DNA of 64,000 nucleotides from Fusobacterium perfoetens ATCC 29250 (GTDB lineage: Bacteria > Fusobacteriota > Fusobacteriia > Fusobacteriales > Fusobacteriaceae), in contig NZ_KK211416.1 of NCBI RefSeq assembly GCF_000622245.1, positions 292,296-356,295 of the forward strand, in the 5' to 3' direction. A program made the position numbers and the translations under genes. Below, piece after piece: positions 58,532 through 64,000 of the stretch; position 1 is the first letter of the stretch; each line of letters opens with the position of its first letter. The notes below the pieces were generated by a model. It did not search any database and was not told the DNA's origin. It worked only from the letters and a program-made list of their open reading frames with translations.

Positions 58532-59600
58532 TTTTCATAACTTCATCCAATATTTCTAAAGCTTTTTTAGTATTCTCATTTGGATACTTTTTATTTGCAG
58601 TTTCATAAAAAATTTTAGATTTTTTAAAATTTCCTATTTTAGCAAAATTCCAACCTATTTCTTCATAAACCCAATTTTCATTACCACAATTTTTTGAAAG
58701 AGAATTTTCTAAAAACTTAATGGCTTCTTTATGTTTTCCAATTCTACCTAAATTCCATCCTATTTCTCCCTCTAACCAACCATCTGTATTATCTATACAA
58801 TAAGCTCTTTCCAGAAAAAAAAGTGCTTTATCATATTTTTGAATTTTTCCATAATTCCAGCCAAGTTCACAATTTAACCAAAAATCATTTCTTCCTAATT
58901 CTTTAGCTTTTATTAAATATGCTATAGCTTCTCTATACTTTTCTCTTTTTCCTAAGCACCAACTAATTTGAGAATATAACCAAGTATCTTTTCTTCCTAA
59001 TTTTTCAGCTTCTTTAAATTTTTCTATAGCCTTATCAATTTTATCTAATTTTTCATAACAAAAACCTAAATGAGATGTAAGCCACATATCTTCTTTTTTT
59101 AGAGAAAGAGCTACTTTATAATATCCTAAAGCTTCTTCATAATTGTCTAATTTTTCATAAACATACCCTATCTCTGAATTTAACCAATAGTCACATCTTC
59201 CCATCTCCTCAGATTTTTTTAAATAATAGAGAGCTTCTTGGACTTTCTCCATTCTTGATAAATTCCAACCAAGTTCTGAATTTAACCAAGAATCATCTCT
59301 TCCATATTCTCTAGCTTTTTTTAAATAATATTCAGCTAATTTATATTTTCCTAATCCTCCATAATTCCAACCAAGTTCACAACATAACCACCCATTTTCA
59401 TCATATTCCTCAAAACTTTCTGCTTTTTTTAAATATGTGATAGCCTTTTCTCTTTCATTAGTTCTCCCTAATAACCAACCTATATTACAATAAAGCCAAT
59501 AACTATTTTCTCCTTTCTCTTCATACTCTAATAGGACTTTTAAAGCTGCTTTATATTCTTTTATTTTTATTAATTCTTCTATCATCTTTTTATTATCCAT
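58524..59600 (-). CDS. Tetratricopeptide-repeat protein with nine WL-x3-(E/H)-(L/I)-GW units
   Basis: Helical repeat scaffold, function unknown. After a short N-terminus, nine tandem units with a 34-residue period run to the end: each has a tryptophan motif (for example DSWLNSELGWN, DFWLNCELGWN, DGWLEGEIGWN), then an LxxYxEAIxYLxKAxELGR helix pair. The Trp-rich consensus is stricter than in ordinary TPRs. No signal peptide or membrane helix, so it is cytosolic. The gene is single, with the preQ1 riboswitch promoter divergently placed behind it. Confidence 0.85.
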   Translation of the reverse strand: MDNKKMIEELIKIKEYKAALKVLLEYEEKGENSYWLYCNIGWLLGRTNEREKAITYLKKAESFEEYDENGWLCCELGWNYGGLGKYKLAEYYLKKAREYGRDDSWLNSELGWNLSRMEKVQEALYYLKKSEEMGRCDYWLNSEIGYVYEKLDNYEEALGYYKVALSLKKEDMWLTSHLGFCYEKLDKIDKAIEKFKEAEKLGRKDTWLYSQISWCLGKREKYREAIAYLIKAKELGRNDFWLNCELGWNYGKIQKYDKALFFLERAYCIDNTDGWLEGEIGWNLGRIGKHKEAIKFLENSLSKNCGNENWVYEEIGWNFAKIGNFKKSKIFYETANKKYPNENTKKALEILDEVMKNK

Positions 59601-59669
59601 AAATTATAGCCTCTTTTATAAAAATTTTAATTTCATTATATCATTTTTTAATTTATCTTCAAAATTTTA

Positions 59670-59698
59670 TTGACAATTTTTTAAAAAAAAGTTATACT
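59670..59698 (+). promoter_or_regulatory. Promoter of the preQ1 riboswitch operon
   Basis: TTGACA, an exact 17-base spacer and TATACT, giving an RNA start about 35 bases before the aptamer. Confidence 0.8.
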
Positions 59699-59737
59699 AT
59701 TTTTTGTCAAAATTATAAAATTCCTACTTTGTTAGGG

Positions 59738-59776
59738 AGATGTTCTGCACAGATAAACCATCTATAAAAAACTAGG
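59738..59776 (+). promoter_or_regulatory. PreQ1 riboswitch, class I
   Basis: P1 is AGATG (59738-59742) with CATCT (59759-59763); the loop opens with the conserved TTC and the 3' tail is ATAAAAAACTAG, the class I pseudoknot tail. The minimal size and tail are diagnostic. A terminator lies between it and the radical SAM gene, so it likely switches transcription. It governs a queuosine-precursor transporter, in agreement with the ligand. Confidence 0.88.
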
Positions 59777-59819
59777 TCTTTTTTTATTACTTAAAAATAA
59801 AAATGATTTTATAGTGGTT

Positions 59820-59848
59820 AGAGTAGAACTATTCTACTCTTTTTATTT
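59820..59848 (+). terminator. Riboswitch-associated terminator
   Basis: AGAGTAGAA/TTCTACTCT, 3-base loop and a T-rich run, between the preQ1 aptamer and the start codon. Confidence 0.85.
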
Positions 59849-59870
59849 TATAAAATTTTAGGAGGTTATT

Positions 59871-60575
59871 TTGGGTATTAGATACAACAAAATCAATGAC
59901 AAACATCAAAGAGAAATAGTACTCTTAAAAAGTTTTCCATGTAAATATGGAAAATGTAGTTTCTGTAATTATATTGAAGATAATTCTACAGATGAAAATT
60001 TAATTAATAAAACTAATAAAAAAGTTTTAGAAAATATTACAGGTGAATATGGAGTTTTGGAAGTTATAAACTCTGGCTCTGTATTTGAATTACCTGATGA
60101 CACTTTGAAAGAAATAAAAAGAGTTGTAAAAGAAAAAAATATTCATACTCTCTATTTTGAAATTTATTATGGTTATATAAATTTACTTTCTAAAATAAGA
60201 GAATATTTTTCTGGAATAGAAATAAGATTTAGAATGGGATTAGAAACTTTTGATGATAATTTTAGAAAAAATATTTATAATAAAAATTTTTCTTTAAATG
60301 AAGAAATTTTAAAAAAATTAAGTACTGAACTTTATTCTGTCTGCCTTTTAGTTTGTACTAAAGGACAAACTAAAGAGATGATTGATAATGATATTGAATT
60401 AGGTTTAAAATATTTTAAAAATATAACCATAAATATATTTATTGATAATGGAACTGTAGTAAAAAGAGATGATGAACTTGTTAAATGGTTTGTCAAAAAA
60501 TATTCTTATTTAACTGATGATGATAGAGTAGAACTTTTAATCGATAACAAAGATTTAGGTGTTTTTGAACAATAA
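59871..60575 (+). CDS. Small radical SAM protein in a preQ1-controlled operon (possible queuine lyase)
   Basis: 234-residue radical SAM enzyme. The cluster cysteines are Cys24, Cys29 and Cys32 (FPCKYGKCSFCNY), spaced CX4CX2C rather than the usual CX3CX2C. A partial barrel follows, with INSGSVFELPD, IHTLYFEIYYG, IRFRMGLETFDDNFRK, and VCLLVCTKGQ. The start is TTG with AGGAGG upstream. Because a preQ1 riboswitch precedes it and a queuosine-precursor transporter follows by 18 bases, a role in queuine or preQ1 salvage is likely. QueL of Clostridioides difficile is a radical SAM lyase that releases preQ1 from queuine; this could be its equivalent, but homology was not tested. Confidence 0.7.
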   Translation: MGIRYNKINDKHQREIVLLKSFPCKYGKCSFCNYIEDNSTDENLINKTNKKVLENITGEYGVLEVINSGSVFELPDDTLKEIKRVVKEKNIHTLYFEIYYGYINLLSKIREYFSGIEIRFRMGLETFDDNFRKNIYNKNFSLNEEILKKLSTELYSVCLLVCTKGQTKEMIDNDIELGLKYFKNITINIFIDNGTVVKRDDELVKWFVKKYSYLTDDDRVELLIDNKDLGVFEQ

Positions 60576-60593
60576 AAATTACTAGGAGGATAT

Positions 60594-61292
60594 ATGAGAA
60601 ACGAACTACTTTGGGCATTGATGTTAATTGTAAATTTTTTAAGTATAATATTTATTTATAAAAAATTTGGAAAAATTGGACTTTATTCTTGGATTCCAGT
60701 TTCTACAATTTTAGCTAATATTCAAGTTGTTTTATTAGTTAGATTATTTGGTTTTAGTACTACTTTAGGAAATATTTTATATGCAGGAGGTTTTTTAGTT
60801 ACAGATATATTAGCTGAAAATTATGGAAAAAAATCTGCTCAAAAAGCTGTTCAAATTGGATTTTTTTCTTTAATAGTTACTAGTATAATAATGAAAATAG
60901 CTGTTTTATTTGTTCCTCTTGAGGAGGGAATTGTTATGTTTGAAAGTGTAAAACAAATATTTGATTTTATGCCAAGACTTATGATTGCTTCCCTTCTTGC
61001 TTATTTTATTTCTCAAAGTCATGATATTTGGGCTTATGAATTTTGGAAGAAAAAATATTCTTCTACAAAACATATTTGGATAAGAAATAATGCAAGCACT
61101 TTAGTTAGCCAATTTATTGATAATCTAGTTTTTACTATAGTTGCTTTTTATGGAGTTTATCCTTTTGAAGTATTAAAAGAAATATTTATAGCCACATATG
61201 TTATTAAATTTATTGTTGCTATATCTGACACTCCTTTTGTTTACATAGCTCATTATTTAAAAAGAAACAATTTAGTAGAGGAAGAAATTTAA
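60594..61292 (+). CDS. Queuosine precursor transporter (YhhQ/VUT family)
   Basis: Membrane importer for 7-deazaguanine bases such as preQ1 or queuine. The 232 residues contain about six helices and the family's signatures FLVTDILAENYGKKSAQKAVQIGF and IRNNASTLVSQFIDNLVFTIVAFYG, followed by the SDTPFVYIAHYL end. AGGAGG precedes the ATG. Its placement behind a preQ1 riboswitch and a radical SAM gene fixes the likely substrate class. E. coli YhhQ (QueV/QPTR) carries preQ0 and preQ1; which base is used here is unknown. Confidence 0.9.
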   Translation: MRNELLWALMLIVNFLSIIFIYKKFGKIGLYSWIPVSTILANIQVVLLVRLFGFSTTLGNILYAGGFLVTDILAENYGKKSAQKAVQIGFFSLIVTSIIMKIAVLFVPLEEGIVMFESVKQIFDFMPRLMIASLLAYFISQSHDIWAYEFWKKKYSSTKHIWIRNNASTLVSQFIDNLVFTIVAFYGVYPFEVLKEIFIATYVIKFIVAISDTPFVYIAHYLKRNNLVEEEI

Positions 61293-61323
61293 AAAATAAA
61301 ATTTTATTTTTCAAACAGAATAT

Positions 61324-61367
61324 AAAAAATGAGGTCATTATAGAGTTTTATAATAACCTCATTTTTT
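61324..61367. terminator. Bidirectional terminator
   Basis: AATGAGGT/ACCTCATT and inner ATTATA/TATAAT arms with a mismatch and a 6-base loop, between the transporter (+) and the DUF2023 gene (-). Confidence 0.88.
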
Positions 61368-61368
61368 A

Positions 61369-61710
61369 TTATGCAATTTTTCTATTTAAATATCGTTGAC
61401 ATTGTTTTTCTGTATTATATCCTAATAAAACTCCAAGTATAAAATCTTCTTCAGGAGATAAATGAGATAAAGAAGATTTATTAAAACTTTTTACTACTTT
61501 TATTGAGTCTCTATTTCCAAAATATACATTAATCATTTTTTCATTTAAGTATTCTATCATATAGTCATAACCACACTCTTCTAACTTTTCTCTAATAACT
61601 TCTTCGTTATCATAAGAAGTGGTAAGAAGAGATAATATTCTAACACCTTTATCTAGTTCATAAATCATGTGTATAAAAACATCTAATTCTCTTCTTTTTT
61701 CTATACTCAT
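61369..61710 (-). CDS. DUF2023 family protein
   Basis: 113-residue conserved protein of unknown function. It matches what I recall of the DUF2023 family: FIHMIYELDKGVRILSLLT at the start, INVYFGNRDSIKVVKSF in the middle, and the diagnostic EEDFILGVLLGYNTEKQCQRYLNR end. It lies 2 bases after the flavodoxin stop. DUF2023 genes are commonly seen beside flavodoxin genes, so a role in maturing or regulating that flavodoxin is likely, but none is established. Confidence 0.85.
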   Translation of the reverse strand: MSIEKRRELDVFIHMIYELDKGVRILSLLTTSYDNEEVIREKLEECGYDYMIEYLNEKMINVYFGNRDSIKVVKSFNKSSLSHLSPEEDFILGVLLGYNTEKQCQRYLNRKIA

Positions 61711-61712
61711 AA

Positions 61713-62189
61713 TTATTTCACACTCTCAACCCATTTATTAATTCTTTCTTCTGTTAAATCACTTTGATTATTTTCATCTATTACAAGGCCAACAAATTCA
61801 TCATCTACTACTGCTCTTGAGTTAGAAAACTCATACCCATTTATAGAAGTTTTTCCTACAACATTTCCACCTATTTCATTTACAACATTATATATTTCTC
61901 CTATTCCATCTACAAATGTATCCCCAAATCCAAATTGGTCACCAACACCTATTAATCCTACTTTTTTTCCTGAAAGATTTTTAGTTTTTAAAGTTTCAAT
62001 AGCATCCATCCAACTATCTTGTAAATCCCCCATTCCCCAAGTAGAAGTAGCAAATATTACAAATTCATATTCATCAACTTTATTTATTTCAGAAGCTTCA
62101 TATACATCAGCTCCTAATAAATCTCCAACTCTTTTTGCTATGTCCTCTGTAACTCCTGTAGTACTTCCATAAAAAATTCCTGTCTTCAT
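61713..62189 (-). CDS. fldA: Flavodoxin, long-chain type
   Basis: Small FMN electron carrier that can replace ferredoxin. The 158 residues show the FMN phosphate loop IFYGSTTGVTEDIA, the isoalloxazine-contact STWGMGDLQDSW, and GDQFGFGDTFVDGIGEIY with the long-chain insertion loop. AGGAGGC precedes the ATG. It forms a two-gene unit with DUF2023. In a fusobacterium it may serve radical SAM enzymes and pyruvate metabolism when iron is scarce; that link is inference. Confidence 0.93.
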   Translation of the reverse strand: MKTGIFYGSTTGVTEDIAKRVGDLLGADVYEASEINKVDEYEFVIFATSTWGMGDLQDSWMDAIETLKTKNLSGKKVGLIGVGDQFGFGDTFVDGIGEIYNVVNEIGGNVVGKTSINGYEFSNSRAVVDDEFVGLVIDENNQSDLTEERINKWVESVK

Positions 62190-62366
62190 TAATAAGCCTC
62201 CTTTGAAAAATAATTTTAAATATTTTTTAGATAAAAAAATCTTATCACAAAATATTTAGCATGTCAAATATTTTTTTGATTTAATTAGAAAAATTCCATA
62301 TTTTTTCTAAAATTATAAATAATTACTATGCTTCTTATAAAAAATTATTTTTTAAATAATAAAAAA

Positions 62367-62389
62367 AACTGAAGAAAAATTTCTTCAGT
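62367..62389 (-). terminator. Terminator after the ZIP transporter gene
   Basis: ACTGAAGAAA/TTTCTTCAGT with a 2-3 base loop; on the minus strand it is followed by an eight-T run. The rest of the 62190-62424 gap is AT-rich without features I can support. Confidence 0.85.
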
Positions 62390-62424
62390 ACTATTTGAAT
62401 TAAGATAAAATTTTATTTATTGTA

Positions 62425-63219
62425 CTATCCTAAAGCAACATCTAATATCATCATTAAAGCAAAACCTATCATTACACTTAATGTTCCAGTATCAGAATGT
62501 TCTCCTAAATTAGCCTCTGGTATAAGTTCTTCTACAACAACATACATCATTGCTCCAGCTGAAAAAGATAATAACCATGGCATAACATTTTCTAATGATG
62601 CTGAAATAAATACAGTCATTATTCCAAATATAGGTTCTACTATTCCAGATAAACTTCCTAACACAAAAGCTTTTGTAGTGCTAAACCCCTCTCTTCTTAG
62701 TGGGAGTGATACTGCTGCCCCTTCAGGAAAATTTTGAATTCCAATTCCTAAAGCCAATCCCATAGCTGAAGCTAAATAACTAGGTTCATAAGAATTTTGA
62801 CTAGCAAGTGCAAAAGAAAGTCCTATAGCTATTCCTTCAGGAATATTGTGAAGAGTAACTGCAGTCATTAAAAGTGAAGTTCTCTTAAGATTTGTACTAA
62901 CCCCTTCAACTTTATTTTCTCCACTATGTAAATGTGGAATTAATTTATCTAAAAATAAAATAAAAAAAACTCCTCCTAAAAATCCTGTAACAGCTGGCAC
63001 CCATCCTATCATTCCAAGTGCTTCAGCTTGTTCTATAGCTGGAGTAAGTAAGCCAAACATTGATGCAGAAATCATTATTCCAGCAGCAAATCCTAAAAAT
63101 ATTCTTTGAACATTCTCTTTTATTTCTTTCTTAAAGAAAAAAACCATAGAAGAACCTAGTGTTGTCATTAAAAATATAAATGTGGTTCCTAAAAATGTCC
63201 AATAAATTCCTTTAAACAT
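62425..63219 (-). CDS. ZIP family metal transporter (GufA-like)
   Basis: Inner-membrane importer of zinc or other divalent metals. The start is ATG at 63219 (MFKGIYWTF), preceded by AGGAGGGG; a frame from 63255 lacks a ribosome site. The 264 residues form about eight helices, with the metal-site helices HNIPEGIAIGLSFAL and NFPEGAAVSLPLR and a short histidine-bearing loop (IPHLHSGE). The NFPEG of helix V fits the GufA branch. It is a single gene; metal preference is unknown. Confidence 0.9.
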   Translation of the reverse strand: MFKGIYWTFLGTTFIFLMTTLGSSMVFFFKKEIKENVQRIFLGFAAGIMISASMFGLLTPAIEQAEALGMIGWVPAVTGFLGGVFFILFLDKLIPHLHSGENKVEGVSTNLKRTSLLMTAVTLHNIPEGIAIGLSFALASQNSYEPSYLASAMGLALGIGIQNFPEGAAVSLPLRREGFSTTKAFVLGSLSGIVEPIFGIMTVFISASLENVMPWLLSFSAGAMMYVVVEELIPEANLGEHSDTGTLSVMIGFALMMILDVALG

Positions 63220-63335
63220 AAAGCCCCTCCTAAAGTAAAATTTATTAACAAACAATTATATATTAAAACTTAATAAAATTCAAGAAAAAAATTTTAATTT
63301 AATATTATTATTTTTTTATTATATTTTTCTTTCGT

Positions 63336-63355
63336 AAATACAAAATATTGTATTT
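63336..63355. promoter_or_regulatory. Perfect palindrome between the ZIP and pflB genes
   Basis: AAATACAA-AATA-TTGTATTT, 8-bp arms, 117 bases before the ZIP start and about 90 bases before the pflB promoter. No T run follows, so it is more likely an operator than a terminator. Confidence 0.5.
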
Positions 63356-63433
63356 TTTTCTTGAAAAAACACAACATATATGATATTATTAATTATGTCA
63401 AATTTTATTGAACTTTAATATTCTTAAAGTTTG

Positions 63434-63504
63434 CAAATAAAATATTTGACAACTTCAAAACAATATGATATAAAATATACATAAACATTGTTAATGTACA
63501 TTAA
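63434..63504 (+). promoter_or_regulatory. pflB promoter with flanking palindromes
   Basis: TTGACA (63446-63451), 17-base spacer, TATAAA (63469-63474). CAAATA-AAA-TATTTG (63434-63448) overlaps the -35, and a perfect 14-bp palindrome TTAATGTACATTAA (63491-63504) lies just past the expected start. Both are placed where a repressor would act. Confidence 0.6.
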
Positions 63505-63527
63505 ATTTTTTAAGGAGGAATTAATTA

Positions 63528-64000
63528 ATGAAAGCATGGAATGGTTTTAAAGGAGAGCTTTGGAAAAGAGAAATTAATGTAAGAAACTTTATCCAAAATA
63601 ACTATACCCCTTATGAAGGAGACGATACTTTCTTAAAAGGTAGCTCTGAAAAAACTAAAAAAGTTTGGGACAAATTAACAGAACTTCTTGCTGAAGAAAG
63701 AAAAAGAGGAGTTTATGATGCTGAAACTAAAAAGCCTCAAGCTATAGATGCTTATGGACCAGGATATATAGATAAGGAATCTGAAGTAATTGTTGGAGTA
63801 CAAACAGATGTTCCTTTAAAAAGAGGAATTTATCCAAAAGGTGGGTTAAGAGTAGTTGAAAAAGCTCTTAAAGCTTATGGATTTGAAATAGACCCAATGA
63901 CAGAAGAAATTTTTACAAGATATAGAAAATGTCATAATGAAGGAGTTTTCCAAGTATATACTGATGAAATGAAAGCTTGTAGAAGTGCTGGAATAATTAC
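63528..64000 (+). CDS. pflB: Formate C-acetyltransferase (pyruvate formate-lyase), 3'-truncated by window end
   Basis: Glycyl-radical enzyme that splits pyruvate to acetyl-CoA and formate in anaerobic metabolism. Only the first 157 residues are in the window, open to the last base. They match PflB: MKAWNGFKGELWKREINVRNFIQ, NYTPYEGDDTFL, AYGPGYIDKESEVIVGVQTDVPLKRGI, and FTRYRKCHNEGVFQVYTDEMKACRSAGIIT. AAGGAGGAA precedes the ATG at 63528. A consensus promoter with two palindromes lies upstream, pointing to regulated expression. The active-site cysteines and the glycyl-radical site would lie beyond the window. Confidence 0.94.
   Translation, partial: MKAWNGFKGELWKREINVRNFIQNNYTPYEGDDTFLKGSSEKTKKVWDKLTELLAEERKRGVYDAETKKPQAIDAYGPGYIDKESEVIVGVQTDVPLKRGIYPKGGLRVVEKALKAYGFEIDPMTEEIFTRYRKCHNEGVFQVYTDEMKACRSAGII

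Noticed and set aside
1-64000. CRISPR arrays, insertion sequences, prophage or integrated elements
   Set aside because: I found no regularly spaced repeats, transposase, integrase or phage structural genes; tandem repeats are limited to one 18-bp pair.

Overview
The window is about 27% G+C and densely coded. It fits the genus Fusobacterium (or a close relative): AT-rich coding with Gram-negative envelope genes (KdsB for Kdo, TDP-rhamnose enzymes), a PASTA-bearing division PBP, many short lipoprotein-type leaders, anaerobic amino-acid metabolism, pyruvate formate-lyase and clostridial-style riboswitches. The genus is inferred from composition and gene content, not from a database match. I see no phage, insertion sequence, integrase, rRNA operon or CRISPR array.

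Layout. 1-3506 (+): 3' part of a polyamine-binding potD, a dnaN sliding clamp, a YbaK-type deacylase and a SpoU-type methyltransferase. 3548-6774 (-): mscL, malic enzyme, an M42 aminopeptidase and crr (EIIA-Glc). 7207-12315 (+): a CorC/HlyC-type membrane protein, two-subunit class I fumarase, a methyltransferase, and an RNase M5 fused to an arsenate-reductase-like phosphatase. 12365-20981: gamma-carbonic-anhydrase-like protein and proC (-), a DJ-1 protein (+), an ABC-F ATPase (-), the lemA/DUF2207 pair (+), then SpoIID/LytB and kdsB (-). 21124-23965 (+): a sirtuin, then a guanine-salvage block made of an unassigned structured leader with a terminator, a guanine-deaminase-like gene, a guanine riboswitch and a purine permease.

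24053-28353 (-) holds PBP1A, rlmN and an AlaX editing protein. tRNA-Leu(CAA) follows at 28501. 28643-31579 (-) is a compact four-gene operon of unknown function: a MORN-repeat membrane protein, a lipoprotein, a HicB-like domain fused to a four-helix membrane domain, and a YwqK-like lipoprotein. Next come a PLD-helicase protein (possible DNA defence or repair) and an NADH oxidase. 36331-40312 (+) is proBA followed by rfbBD, with an unusual hairpin between the rfbB Shine-Dalgarno sequence and its start. 40383-45998 contains xpt-pncB, dtd, a split chromate transporter and a gamma-glutamyltransferase-like enzyme.

46111-49606 is an amino-acid module: a structured leader with a 27-codon reading frame and terminator, a substrate-binding lipoprotein, an HcxA-like dehydrogenase and an aminotransferase, then a candidate free-standing RNA. 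49616-56435 (-) runs ftsI-like PBP, priA, def, ftsB, glpX and a small membrane protein. 56584-58493 (+) is xseB, ispA and a DUF6941-like protein. After a TPR protein (-) comes a queuosine-precursor salvage operon (+): preQ1 riboswitch, terminator, small radical SAM protein (possible queuine lyase) and YhhQ-type transporter. The window closes with a DUF2023/flavodoxin pair and a ZIP transporter (-), and the start of pflB (+).

The strongest items for follow-up are the two-element purine locus, the queuosine salvage operon, the RNase M5-ArsC fusion, the HicB-membrane/MORN operon, the structured leader of the amino-acid operon, and the hairpin-bridged rfbB start.
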